Shown piece after piece: positions 17,659 through 25,966 of a stretch of DNA of 64,000 nucleotides; positions within the stretch are counted from its first letter, which is position 1; every line of letters begins with the position of its first letter. Under the pieces are notes generated by a model. That model was given only the letters and a program-made list of their open reading frames with translations, did not search any database and was not told where the DNA came from. Origin of the DNA: Corynebacterium sp. HMSC05H05 (lineage in GTDB: Bacteria; Actinomycetota; Actinomycetes; Mycobacteriales; Mycobacteriaceae); contig NZ_KV788368.1 in the NCBI RefSeq assembly GCF_001807265.1, forward strand, positions 1 to 64,000, given 5' to 3'. The position numbers were made by a program, and so were the translations under genes.

Positions 17659-17948
17659 TCCACATCCTTTTCTAGCGATAAGGAACCCCGTGTCCCCCTC
17701 CTGTGGCTGAGTCCCTCCAATCACACTCAGACCTCCGTCCCCAAGTACCTGCTCCTGACCTCTCCCCGGCCCCACCCGGCAGGCCCCTCCGGGCCGACAA
17801 TCTGCCGACTACTTATCCGAATAACGCCACAGGGCGTGGGGACCATGAGGTCCTCATGCCTCATTCCATGCCCTCGGGCTTTCCATCCTGATCGACCCGC
17901 AACTGACTCAGGACATACCTGCCCCCTTTTTTCAGCAAGGAGACCATT

Positions 17949-18290
17949 GTGGATACTCGCACCCCTGATCAGGCCGCTTCTTCCTCGGGTGGGGCCGACA
18001 CCTGTCACACCACCCATGGCTACATCAACGACAAGGATCGCTATCTCGCCCGCCTCAAGCGCATCGAGGGACAGGCCCGGGGCCTGCACAGCATGGTCGA
18101 CGAGGAACAGTACTGCATCGACATCCTTACCCAGATCTCCGCGGTCAATGCTGCCCTACGCAGCGTTGCCCTGGGACTACTCGATGACCACATGAAACAC
18201 TGCGTCCGTGACGCCGCCAAGTTAGGAGGAGAGGAGGCCGACGCCAAGTTCCAGGAAGTCACCGACGCTATCGCCCGTTTCGCCCGGTGA
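17949..18290 (+). CDS. csoR: CsoR-family copper repressor
   Basis: All-helical DNA-binding repressor of 113 residues that releases DNA when it binds Cu(I). The C-H-C ligand set is present: Cys56 (QYCIDIL), His81 and Cys85 (HMKHC). RLKRIEGQARGLHSMV is the family helix 1. The N-terminus adds about 20 residues with TCHTTHGY, possibly a further metal site. GTG at 17949 follows AAGGAGA. The 290 bases between copA and this gene contain GC-rich inverted segments (around 17774-17796) but no recognisable gene. The palindromes before copZ and before the HMA gene are its likely targets. Confidence 0.9.
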   Translation: MDTRTPDQAASSSGGADTCHTTHGYINDKDRYLARLKRIEGQARGLHSMVDEEQYCIDILTQISAVNAALRSVALGLLDDHMKHCVRDAAKLGGEEADAKFQEVTDAIARFAR

Positions 18291-18536
18291 CAGGCCGGGA
18301 CCCGGCCACCACACCCCCGTCGAGAACGGCGGCCAGGCCACTCTGACCGCCCCTGTTGCCGGCTGGAGGCTTCGGAGTCCTGCTGCTGGCGGCGACATGA
18401 TCGGGTTGATGGCCACTGTTGCTGCTGGTCGAAAAGATCGCGCCACTGAACAACCTTGACCACATCCCCACCTGCAACATCAACCGGTGCTGCCCCCAAC
18501 ACTCCAACTTTTTGTCCGCGCTCCCAAATCGGTTGG
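18291..18536. other. Degenerate sequence at the right end of the copper island
   Basis: About 245 bases between csoR and the right half of the split element. One + strand frame gives a hydrophobic stretch GGFGVLLLAAT and then, after stops, LLLLVEKIAPLNN, which recalls the tail of small metal-related membrane proteins, but the frames are broken and I do not identify the gene. It may be a decayed gene brought in with the island. Confidence 0.3.
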
Positions 18537-18562
18537 TAGCCGGATCTAGGTAGCCGGTTTTC
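18537..18562. repeat. Right half of the split palindromic element
   Basis: This 26-base segment matches 54173-54198 of the intact element at 25 of 26 positions; the difference is a C for G at 18546. It contains TAGCCGGATCTAGG followed by the right arm TAGCCGGTTT. It lies 43 bases beyond the stop of the LCP gene and marks the right edge of the copper island. Confidence 0.65.
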
Positions 18563-18604
18563 CGCCTGTGGACGCTTGTTGCGCCAACCGCCCCGCTCGG
18601 CGCC

Positions 18605-19855
18605 CTACCGCAGGGAAGCGAACAGCGCTTCGGCCGCGGTGTCGTCCCAGAGCACCACGTTGCCCACCTCGGTGTCGGTGAACCCGCCGATGGGCACGGT
18701 CTCGGTTTCCAGGCCGCCGCGCAGGGCGATGACGATGCGGGCGAGGTTCCAGGCATGGTCGTCGGAGTTGACCGTCAGCAGCGTCGGGGTGACCCACATA
18801 AGCCGCGCCATGCGGAACGGGTTGAGGTACACGGACGGGGACAGCACGCGCGTGACCAGGGTGGTCATGAACTCGCGCTGGCGTGCCACGCGGTCCAGGT
18901 CGCCCTGGGCGGTGGCGCGGGTGCGCACGTAGCCCAGCGCGGTGGGGCCGTCCATTTGCTGGCAGCCGGGTTGGAGGTTGATGTTGGCCAACGGGTCGTC
19001 GATTGGCTCGGCGACGCAAATCTCCACGCCGCCAGCCGCGTCGACCACGCCGGCGAGGCCGCCCATGCCGATCTCCGCGTAGCGGTCCACGTGCAGCCCG
19101 GTGTTCTGCTCCACGGTTTCCACCAGCAGCTGCGGGCCGCCGATAGAGAACGCGGCGTTGATCTTGTCGTAGCCGTACCCGGGCACGGGCACGTACGAGT
19201 CGCGCGGGATGGACACCAGCGTCGGTTTCCCGCGCAGCGGCAGGTGCATGAGCATGATCGTGTCGGTGCGCACGGTGCCCAGGTCGCCGCCGGTGCCGAG
19301 GCGTTCGACGTCCTTATCGCTTAAGCCCGTGCGCGAGTCGGAGCCCACGAGCAGCCAGTTGGTCCCCGAGGTGCCGGAGATCTGTTGGTCGGGCATGGCG
19401 GCGGTGCGGTTGAGGCGCGCGTCCGCGATCAGCACCGAGCCGATCAGCAAGGCGATGACCAGGGCAAGTATTGCCCCGCAGCCGGGGAGCTTTACTTTGC
19501 GACGTTCCTTCGGTCCCCGCCGCCTCCGCTTCGACACCTGCAGTGGGACTTCCTCCGGGGCGGGGCGCTGCTGCGCCGTCCGGCTGCGCGGGTGCTCCGG
19601 CGCGCGGCGCGGCTCGTAGGCGGCGGGGGGTTCGTAGACGGTGTGGCCCGGCTCGACCCGCTGCGAAACCCTGCGCGCGCGGGGTTCTACGCGCGTGAAT
19701 TCGTCGGGGTGGCGTGCGGCGGGATCGCGTCGAGAAGCAGTTGTGCGACGGCGAATGGGGCGGCCGTAGCGGTCCACGAGGGGCTTGCCGTCTTTGCCCA
19801 GCACGAACTCGCCCGCGTTATCGCGGGGGTCGTTGGAATGGGGCGTAGTAGACAT
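18605..19855 (-). CDS. LytR-CpsA-Psr (LCP) family cell-wall ligase
   Basis: Membrane-anchored protein of 416 residues. A long basic cytoplasmic N-terminus rich in Arg (about 1-140) precedes one membrane span (GCGAILALVIALLIGSVLI), then the extracellular LCP domain with NWLLVGSDSRTG, RTDTIMLMHL, PRDSYVPVPGYGYDKINAAF and YVRTRATAQGDLDRVARQR. LCP enzymes attach polymers to peptidoglycan, in corynebacteria arabinogalactan. ATG at 19855 gives MSTTPHSNDPRD and avoids an unsupported extension. It was probably the convergent neighbour of the symporter gene at 5193 before the copper island entered. Confidence 0.88.
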   Translation of the reverse strand: MSTTPHSNDPRDNAGEFVLGKDGKPLVDRYGRPIRRRTTASRRDPAARHPDEFTRVEPRARRVSQRVEPGHTVYEPPAAYEPRRAPEHPRSRTAQQRPAPEEVPLQVSKRRRRGPKERRKVKLPGCGAILALVIALLIGSVLIADARLNRTAAMPDQQISGTSGTNWLLVGSDSRTGLSDKDVERLGTGGDLGTVRTDTIMLMHLPLRGKPTLVSIPRDSYVPVPGYGYDKINAAFSIGGPQLLVETVEQNTGLHVDRYAEIGMGGLAGVVDAAGGVEICVAEPIDDPLANINLQPGCQQMDGPTALGYVRTRATAQGDLDRVARQREFMTTLVTRVLSPSVYLNPFRMARLMWVTPTLLTVNSDDHAWNLARIVIALRGGLETETVPIGGFTDTEVGNVVLWDDTAAEALFASLR

Positions 19856-19886
19856 GCGCTTAGTGTAACCAGTGTGACGGGAGTGT

Positions 19887-20585
19887 TTAGATTCTGAGCC
19901 ACGACAGGTCCAGCAGCGGGTAGGCGATAAACGCCACGGCATCGATGAAAAAGTGCGCCAGGATCAGCGGCCACACCCGGGAAGTTTTGTGGAAGTACCA
20001 GGCAAAAATTACGCCCATGACAATGTTGCCGACACCCGCGGAGATCCCCTGGTACAGGTGGTAGGACCCCCGCAGCACCGCTGAGGCCGCGATAGCCTGC
20101 CAGGGCTTCCACCCCAGCTGCTTCAGGCGGGTGAGCAGGTACATCACCACCACGATCTCCTCGCCGAAGCCATTGGCGAAGGACCACAGAAGCGACGTCG
20201 GGATCTGCACCGCGGCGGTAGTCGGCACCACCACCTTGGACAGGCCCAGGTGCACCGCGGTGACGTAGAACGCCAGGCCGGGCAGCCCGATCAGCGCCGC
20301 AAACCCCGCCCCGCGCGCGGCGTCGGACCAGCTGGGCCAGCGCCAATGCTGGTCAAGCAGGAACCACGCCAGCCCGCCCCACGCGAGAAGTGTCAGCGCG
20401 GAGGTCGCCTGCAGCGCCAGGTCGAGCCAGGGAATCGACGAGGCCGCGTCGTGGATGGTGGTGCTCTGCTGGTTCAGTGGGGCTTTCAGCAGTGAGTCCA
20501 CAAGTCGAAGCGCCGCCCGCAGCCCCGAAGTGCCGAAGGTGACCGCGAGGACGAGCACGATTTCGAGCTTCAGGCGCCGAGTCAT
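19887..20585 (-). CDS. CPBP-family intramembrane protease
   Basis: Membrane protein of 232 residues with about six spans. The CPBP/CAAX-protease motifs are visible: FGEE with Glu142-Glu143, RGSYHLY with Arg172 and His176, and a last-helix His211 in LAHFFIDA. Members cleave prenylated or bacteriocin-related substrates, or act as immunity or scaffold proteins; the substrate here is unknown. It lies 31 bases upstream of the LCP gene on the same strand and may be co-transcribed with it. Its start is only 17 bases from the divergent DUF2891 gene. Confidence 0.78.
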   Translation of the reverse strand: MTRRLKLEIVLVLAVTFGTSGLRAALRLVDSLLKAPLNQQSTTIHDAASSIPWLDLALQATSALTLLAWGGLAWFLLDQHWRWPSWSDAARGAGFAALIGLPGLAFYVTAVHLGLSKVVVPTTAAVQIPTSLLWSFANGFGEEIVVVMYLLTRLKQLGWKPWQAIAASAVLRGSYHLYQGISAGVGNIVMGVIFAWYFHKTSRVWPLILAHFFIDAVAFIAYPLLDLSWLRI

Positions 20586-20602
20586 GCGCTAACTTTAACG
20601 CC

Positions 20603-21517
20603 ATGCAGGATTCGTGGGCGCGCACCATCGCGCAGGTCGTCGGCCAGGAGTACCCCGCCGCCATGCACCATGAGCAGGCTGGCCCCGGCCACCCCGACCC
20701 GCGGGCGCTGCACCCGGCGTTTTGGGGCTCCTACGACTGGCACTCGTGCGTGCACATGCTCTGCACCGCGGTGAAGATGCATGTGCGTATCGACGACCAC
20801 AGGCTCGCCGACCTCCTCGATCAGCGCCTGACCAAAGACAACGTCGCCGCCGAGGCCGAGTACCTGCGCACCCACCCGCTTTACGAGCGGCCGTACGGCT
20901 GGGCGTGGGCGATGCAGCTGATCAAGGAGTGCCGCGGCACCCGGTGGGAGGGCGCGCTCGCGCCGCTTGAGGCCCAGCTGGGGCGCAACATCGCCGTGTG
21001 GCTGGACACGCAGCAGTGGCCGGTGCGCCACGGCGTGCACTCGAACTCGGCGCTGGCGCTGCTGCTCATCCATGACGCCGCACCGGCGATGCGCGAGCTG
21101 GTGGAACGCACCGCCCGCGCCTGGTTCGGCGCCGACCGCGCCTACCCGCACGCGTGGGAGGTCTCGGGCCACGACTTCGTCTCCAACGGTCTGGCCGAGG
21201 CCGCGCTGATGCGCCGGGTGCTGCCGGCCGGCGAGTTCGCTACCTGGCTGGACGGCTTCTTGGCCCCCGAGGCGTTCGAGTTCTACACCGCGCCGATTCA
21301 GGTCGCGGACCCGGAGGACGGCCAGCAGGCCCACCTCATCGGGCTCATGCTCACCCGCGCGTGGTTGCTGCGCGAAATTGGGAAACCGCAAGGTACGCAA
21401 GCGCTTATCGACGCCGCTTCGCCCCACCTGACCGGCCAGAATTTCATGGCCACGCACTGGCTGATCACCTACGCGCTGCTCGCCGAAGACGCAGCGCAGG
21501 ACAGGCCAGCCAGCTGA
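20603..21517 (+). CDS. DUF2891 family protein
   Basis: Soluble protein of 304 residues similar to the DUF2891 family: ALHPAFWGSYDWHSCVHML near the N-terminus, YGWAWAMQL, HGVHSNSALAL and WEVSGHDFVSN are its conserved segments. The alpha-helical repeat look and the conserved His, Trp and Asp suggest an (alpha/alpha) barrel-like enzyme, but no activity is established to my knowledge. ATG at 20603 lies 17 bases from the divergent protease gene, so its promoter must overlap that gene and the transcript may be leaderless. Confidence 0.75.
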   Translation: MQDSWARTIAQVVGQEYPAAMHHEQAGPGHPDPRALHPAFWGSYDWHSCVHMLCTAVKMHVRIDDHRLADLLDQRLTKDNVAAEAEYLRTHPLYERPYGWAWAMQLIKECRGTRWEGALAPLEAQLGRNIAVWLDTQQWPVRHGVHSNSALALLLIHDAAPAMRELVERTARAWFGADRAYPHAWEVSGHDFVSNGLAEAALMRRVLPAGEFATWLDGFLAPEAFEFYTAPIQVADPEDGQQAHLIGLMLTRAWLLREIGKPQGTQALIDAASPHLTGQNFMATHWLITYALLAEDAAQDRPAS

Positions 21518-21538
21518 CATTCGTGTACAAACGTGCCT

Positions 21539-22429
21539 ATGGGAGCCGGTGAGAACCCCGGGGCGGGCAGCCCGAGAGAGCCGTATCAACAGGTAGTGCG
21601 CACCATCGTCGCGCAGATTTCCAACCACCTCCCAGTGGAGGCGTTCTACTCCGTGGTGATCGCGCACGAGGGCAAAACCTTCGTCACCGCGATGGTGCAG
21701 CTGGAAGGCGAGCCACCGCAGACCGCGACGATCGACTATGAAGACGAGCACCGCACGCTGTTCTACGAGGTGTTCTGGCAAGAGGTTGCCCAGACCGGCC
21801 AGGGCGGGCCGACCCAGATCTACGCCGCCAGCTTCGAGCCGCAGTCCGACTCGTTTGTCTACCACGGCAGCCACCCGTACGACCCGGCCCAGGGTGTGCC
21901 GGATGCGGCGGCGCTGCAGCGCTTCGCCCAGGGGCTGCAAGGGGCTCGTGCCAACGCGATGGTGGACGCGCACCTGTACCACCGCTCGGCCATGCAGCCC
22001 GCGCACCGCCCCTCTGGCGCGCACCTCACCGAAGCACTGTTTACCCGGCTCGGCCAGGAGGTCCACCAGCAGGCGCAGTACTTCGGTGACAACTGGGCCG
22101 CGCTGAACACCTTCTTCGCGCTTACTTCCGGCCCGGAGGGCACGAAGCTTGATCAGGTGGACGCGATTTTCTACATGGAGAACCTCCAATACACCTACGG
22201 CGTGTTCTCCCGCGCCGAGCTCGAGCCGTTCGCCACCGCCTACATCGACGCGCTAGCGGACGGAAAGCCGTTCCACCACGCGCAGGTGCAGATCACCATG
22301 AACAAGCAGATCGATGAAGTCACCAGCGGCGCGTCGTGGGACGATTGGGCCGAGCGCATCCGCACGACCGCAGAGAATTGGAGAGACGTGGCAAACGACA
22401 CCCACCCGCTGATGCAGAGGCAGCCATGA
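21539..22429 (+). CDS. Uncharacterised protein upstream of pheA
   Basis: Soluble protein of 296 residues that I do not recognise. It has no signal peptide or membrane span. The N-terminal half (VVRTIVAQISNHLPVEAFYSVVIAHEGKT) and the C-terminal half (FYMENLQYTYGVFSRAEL) contain mixed alpha/beta predictions and many acidic residues. ATG at 21539 is preferred to GTG at 21533. Its stop overlaps the pheA start by four bases (ATGA), so the two are almost certainly translated from one message. The coupling suggests a link with aromatic amino-acid metabolism or simple operon sharing. Confidence 0.7.
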   Translation: MGAGENPGAGSPREPYQQVVRTIVAQISNHLPVEAFYSVVIAHEGKTFVTAMVQLEGEPPQTATIDYEDEHRTLFYEVFWQEVAQTGQGGPTQIYAASFEPQSDSFVYHGSHPYDPAQGVPDAAALQRFAQGLQGARANAMVDAHLYHRSAMQPAHRPSGAHLTEALFTRLGQEVHQQAQYFGDNWAALNTFFALTSGPEGTKLDQVDAIFYMENLQYTYGVFSRAELEPFATAYIDALADGKPFHHAQVQITMNKQIDEVTSGASWDDWAERIRTTAENWRDVANDTHPLMQRQP

Positions 22430-23253
22430 CCCGCATCGCGTATTTGGGCCCCGCGGGCACGTTCACGGAAGAAGCCGCGCGCCGCTTCGGCATCGAGGGG
22501 GCGCAGTACGTGCCCGTCGAGTCGCCGGCCGCGGCACTCGCCGCCCTGGATGCGGGCGAGGCGGAGTACGCGGTGTGCGCGATCGAGAACTCGATCGACG
22601 GCGCGGTGACCACCACCATGGACGCGCTCGCCGCCACCGAAAGCGCGCGCATCGTGGGGGAGACCGAGCTCGCCATCGCGTTCGCGGTGATGACTAAGCA
22701 AGGGCACAAGCTTGACGACGCCCTCCGGCTCGCCACCCACCCCGTCGCCCACCAACAAGTCAAGCGCTGGATCGCCGAGAACACACCGAAAACGGAGTTC
22801 ATCCCGGCGCCCTCCAACGCCGCGGCGGCGAAGATGGTGGCCGATGGCGCCGCCGACGTGGCCGTCGCCCCGGAGCGGGCGGCGGCGCTGCACGGGCTGG
22901 AAGTGCACGCCCGCGGTGTCGCGGACGCGGAGACGGCGCGGACCAGGTTCGTGCTCGTCGCAAAGCAGACTGCTCCGCCGAAACCCTCCGGAAACGACCG
23001 CACCGCGATTGTCTTCCGCACGAAAAACGAACCCGGCGCCCTGGTGCGCGTGCTGCAGGAATTCGCGGCGCGCGGGGTGGACATGACGCGAATCGAGTCG
23101 CGGCCCACGCGCGAGGAACCGAACACCTACGACTTCTTCGTGGACCTGGCGGGCCACGCAAGCGACGCAGACGTGGCGGACGCGCTCGAGGCCGGGGCCG
23201 AACACACCACCGAGATGCGCCAGCTGGGAACCTGGCCGAGGGAGGCACGATAG
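22426..23253 (+). CDS. pheA: Prephenate dehydratase
   Basis: Cytoplasmic enzyme of 275 residues that converts prephenate to phenylpyruvate in phenylalanine synthesis. The catalytic domain begins IAYLGPAGTFTEEAA and has the active-site segment ARTRFVLVAK (the T-R-F motif). A C-terminal ACT domain follows with GALVRVLQEF and ESRP, the phenylalanine-binding motifs that give feedback inhibition. ATG at 22426 overlaps the upstream gene's stop. Length is normal for a stand-alone actinobacterial enzyme without chorismate mutase. Confidence 0.95.
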   Translation: MTRIAYLGPAGTFTEEAARRFGIEGAQYVPVESPAAALAALDAGEAEYAVCAIENSIDGAVTTTMDALAATESARIVGETELAIAFAVMTKQGHKLDDALRLATHPVAHQQVKRWIAENTPKTEFIPAPSNAAAAKMVADGAADVAVAPERAAALHGLEVHARGVADAETARTRFVLVAKQTAPPKPSGNDRTAIVFRTKNEPGALVRVLQEFAARGVDMTRIESRPTREEPNTYDFFVDLAGHASDADVADALEAGAEHTTEMRQLGTWPREAR

Positions 23254-23255
23254 CG

Positions 23256-23672
23256 ATGGTTTTCACAATGCCGACGGACAGGTACCCGTGGGCGGGCGAC
23301 GCGGTTGAGCGCTTCGAGTACGAAGTGCGCAGCCAGATGCACTTTATGCAGGAGAAGTTCCCGCTGAGCTTGTTCATGGGGTGCAACCCGAGAGGGCAAG
23401 TGTTCTTCTTCGTCCTCCGGGAAATCGAGGGGCGCGTGGGGCTGGTGGAGCTCCACTTCGAGGAGCAGCTGCACCGCCTCATGTACGAGGTGCTGCTGCA
23501 GCGCCGCCCTGCCGAGGACCCGTGCTGGGGTCTTGCGATGCACTACGACCCGGACGCCGACGAGATCCAGTACCGGGGCTTAGACGGCCTCGGCGCCATG
23601 GGGGACGAAGAGCGCGCGCTGGAGGTGCAGCGGGTGGCCAAGGAGATGGGCGGGCTCTCTTCGGAGAACTAG
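23256..23672 (+). CDS. Small uncharacterised protein downstream of pheA
   Basis: Soluble protein of 138 residues with no family that I can name. It begins two bases after the pheA stop; GGAGG lies 11 bases before ATG 23256. The sequence is rich in aromatic and charged residues (FEYEVRSQMHFMQEKFPLSLFMG). No signal peptide, membrane span or metal motif is seen. Position suggests co-transcription with pheA. It converges with the small zincin gene. Confidence 0.65.
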   Translation: MVFTMPTDRYPWAGDAVERFEYEVRSQMHFMQEKFPLSLFMGCNPRGQVFFFVLREIEGRVGLVELHFEEQLHRLMYEVLLQRRPAEDPCWGLAMHYDPDADEIQYRGLDGLGAMGDEERALEVQRVAKEMGGLSSEN

Positions 23673-23681
23673 CCCCTAAAG

Positions 23682-24029
23682 CTAGCCCCAGCCGAGGGCG
23701 TGGAGCTCGTGCTCTTCGAGCCCGAAGTAGTGGCCCACCTCGTGCAGCACGGTCACCTTCACCTCGTGGCGCAGCTGTTCCTCATCCACGCAGATCGCCT
23801 CGAGGGCGTTTTTGTACACGAAGACCGCGTCCGGCAAGAACCCGGAGTGGTTCGAGTGCTGCTCCGTCAGCGGCACACCCTCGAACAGGCCCAGCAGGGT
23901 CGGGTCGTCCGGGTTGTAGTCCCGCGCCAGGATCACCATGTTGGTCATGTGCTGGGCGAAGTTGTCGGGGATGGTGTCCAACGCGTCGTTGATCATCTCC
24001 TCGAACGCCTCGTCGCTGACCGGGAGCAT
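23682..24029 (-). CDS. Small zincin-type metallopeptidase
   Basis: Protein of 115 residues with the zinc motif HEVGHYFGLEEHEL near the C-terminus, the minimal zincin signature (HExxH with a later Glu/His). Family members are short and mostly uncharacterised. It begins three bases after the stop of the septum-formation-type gene on the same strand, so the two form an operon. No signal peptide is present, so it should act in the cytoplasm. Confidence 0.8.
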   Translation of the reverse strand: MLPVSDEAFEEMINDALDTIPDNFAQHMTNMVILARDYNPDDPTLLGLFEGVPLTEQHSNHSGFLPDAVFVYKNALEAICVDEEQLRHEVKVTVLHEVGHYFGLEEHELHALGWG

Positions 24030-24032
24030 GGT

Positions 24033-25124
24033 CTACTGCACCGGTGCCTGTGCCGCGCCAGCGGCCGGGTCCTGTGCTGCGCCAGCGCCAGTGCCAGCAT
24101 CGGCAGCGGGGGCGGGTGCGGGCGGAGCCTGCTCTTCCCTTAGGGGGCGGCGCTGGGGGCGTTCGGGCGGCGGAGCGTCGTCGATAAGCAACTGCCCACG
24201 GCCCTGCGTCGCGGACCCGGTGAGGTTGGCAAAGCCGCCCTCCGGACGCGAGAACATCAACGCGCAGTTCACGCTGCGCGAGCCGCCCTCCCATGAGGCG
24301 GTTGACTGCGTGGTCCAGAACGGGCGAAGCGCGATCTGGTAGAGGTTTTCCTCGCTGCCCATGTAGTCCTGCGCGGCCTGGGTGCACACGTCCTGGAGGT
24401 GTGCGTCCTGCTCCTCCACGGCCGGGGTGTGATCCGGGAAGACCTCCTCCAGCGAGACCTGGCTGGTGATCTCCAGCTGGTGCGGGTCCGCGCACTTCAC
24501 CGCCGTCAGCGTGTTGGACGAGTCGATGGACACACACTGGCCCGCCTCGAACACGCGGGCCTGGTCCTGATCTGCCACACGCCCGGAGGTCAGGATCGGC
24601 TCGCCGGCGCGGTTGGTCTCCTGCAGCCCGCACAGCATCGTGCGGTCGCCGCGGGCCCACGCGTCCGCTGGCGGCAGGATCGGGGCGATGGAGTAGCGGC
24701 CGTTCGGGTCGTACTTGCCTCCCAAGTACCGGAAGGTGCCGGCGCCGCACAGCTCCTCGCGCAGCTGGGCCTGGCGCGTCGGGTTCGGCATCGGCGCCTC
24801 CGGGCCGAACTCGGAGGTGGGGTAGGTGGCCAGGTTTTGGCGCAGGGACACCTCGAAGCGGTGCTCGCCCTCGCAGTCCGCCTGCTCGAAGCCGGTGATC
24901 GTGCCGTCTTCGGCCACCTGCCAGGTCAAGCAGGCCCCGGCATCGGCGGTGGTGAACGTCGCGGCCTGGTCGGGCGAGACGGTGGCGCTGGCGACGGTGG
25001 AGGAGTCCTGGGCCCCGGGCTCAGGCTCGGACGTGTCGGCGGCAAGCGTGTACGTGCCCGCGCCGACGGCACCCGCCAGTGCGGCGATGATGAAGGAACG
25101 CAGCGCGCTCTGTTTCGAAGCCAT
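24033..25124 (-). CDS. Septum-formation-type secreted protein
   Basis: Protein of 363 residues with an N-terminal membrane anchor (RSFIIAALAGAVGAGTYTLA). Two related Cys/His domains follow: ACLTWQVAEDGTITGFEQADCEGEHRFEVS-like and QCVSIDSSNTLTAVKCADPHQLEITS, the pattern of the actinobacterial septum-formation domain. A third of the protein at the C-terminus is Pro/Ala/Gln-rich low complexity ending PAAGAAQAPVQ. The name comes from family annotation; a direct role in division is not shown here. It is upstream of the zincin gene in an operon. Confidence 0.72.
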   Translation of the reverse strand: MASKQSALRSFIIAALAGAVGAGTYTLAADTSEPEPGAQDSSTVASATVSPDQAATFTTADAGACLTWQVAEDGTITGFEQADCEGEHRFEVSLRQNLATYPTSEFGPEAPMPNPTRQAQLREELCGAGTFRYLGGKYDPNGRYSIAPILPPADAWARGDRTMLCGLQETNRAGEPILTSGRVADQDQARVFEAGQCVSIDSSNTLTAVKCADPHQLEITSQVSLEEVFPDHTPAVEEQDAHLQDVCTQAAQDYMGSEENLYQIALRPFWTTQSTASWEGGSRSVNCALMFSRPEGGFANLTGSATQGRGQLLIDDAPPPERPQRRPLREEQAPPAPAPAADAGTGAGAAQDPAAGAAQAPVQ

Positions 25125-25133
25125 GGCGGCCCA

Positions 25134-25862
25134 TTATTCCACTTCTCGCGCTACCCGAGTAGTCAGCCGGTAGCGGTCCGTGCGGTACACGGAGGAGCAA
25201 AACTCCACGTTGTGCGTCCCTGACCGGGCGTAACGCACGATGTGCAGCAGGGCTGTGTCCGGTTGAACGTCCAGCAGCGGGGCGTTGTCCGGCCCGGCGG
25301 TGACCGCGGTGACGGTCTGTTCCGCTTCCGTGATGCCGAGGCCGTAATGCTTGTCCAGGAGGGTGTACACGGAGTGGTAGACGTCGTTTTCCAAAAGGTC
25401 CGGCACCAGGGTGGCGTTGTACCAGGCGTCGTCCACGGCGTACGGTTCGCCGTCACCGAGCCTCAGCCTGCGCAAACGGATGTGCGTGGCGGTGGGGGCA
25501 GTGCCGAAAAACTGCGCGACCTCCTCCGGCGGGGTGGTGCGCTCGCACAGCAAGATGCGTGACGACGCCTCCACGCGCTGCGCCCGCATCTCATCCGAGA
25601 AACTCGCCAGGTGCAGACGCGACACCAACGGGGCCGGGGCGACGAACGTGCCCTTACCGCGCACGCGGCGCAGCCGGCCCGCCGCCACCAGATCCCCGAT
25701 CGCGCGGCGCACCGTGATGCGGGAGACGCCGTACTCCTCCTCCAGCGCGCGCTCGCCCGGCAGCGGGTCGCCGGGGGAGAACTCCGCGGCAATGCGGGAC
25801 TCCAGAAGCGAGCGGAGCTGCTCGTGCTTGGGCACAGGGCCGTCTGCGATCGGGAGGGTCAT
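25134..25862 (-). CDS. GntR-family regulator with UTRA domain
   Basis: Regulator of 242 residues. The winged helix-turn-helix is EFSPGDPLPGERALEEEYGVSRITVRRAIGDLVAAG (about 30-65) and the C-terminal UTRA domain binds a small effector (RIRLRRLRLGDGEPY, DLLENDVYHSVYTLLDKHYG). This is the HutC/FarR branch of GntR proteins, which often sense sugars, amino sugars or histidine intermediates. ATG at 25862 starts six residues after an upstream alternative and fits the fold better. Its target is unknown. It is divergent from serS with about 100 bases between. Confidence 0.82.
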   Translation of the reverse strand: MTLPIADGPVPKHEQLRSLLESRIAAEFSPGDPLPGERALEEEYGVSRITVRRAIGDLVAAGRLRRVRGKGTFVAPAPLVSRLHLASFSDEMRAQRVEASSRILLCERTTPPEEVAQFFGTAPTATHIRLRRLRLGDGEPYAVDDAWYNATLVPDLLENDVYHSVYTLLDKHYGLGITEAEQTVTAVTAGPDNAPLLDVQPDTALLHIVRYARSGTHNVEFCSSVYRTDRYRLTTRVAREVE

Positions 25863-25906
25863 ACGCCCACCATAGCGCACTGGTTATGACCGGACGTCGT
25901 TGTGCC

Positions 25907-25942
25907 GTTGCAGCGTCGGTTTCAGCGTCGGTTGCAGGGTCG
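25907..25942. repeat. Three tandem 12-base repeats upstream of serS
   Basis: GTTGCAGCGTCG (25907-25918), GTTTCAGCGTCG (25919-25930) and GTTGCAGGGTCG (25931-25942) repeat with an exact 12-base period. They lie between the divergent gntR and serS genes, just upstream of a -10-like TAAGGT for serS. They may be a regulator-binding array or slippage product. Confidence 0.6.
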
Positions 25943-25966
25943 GCAGACAAGGTAAGGTGAACAAGC

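Noticed and set aside
18291-18536. A functional small membrane-protein gene after csoR
   Set aside because: Every frame is interrupted and no start with a ribosome site is present, so only a degenerate stretch is reported.
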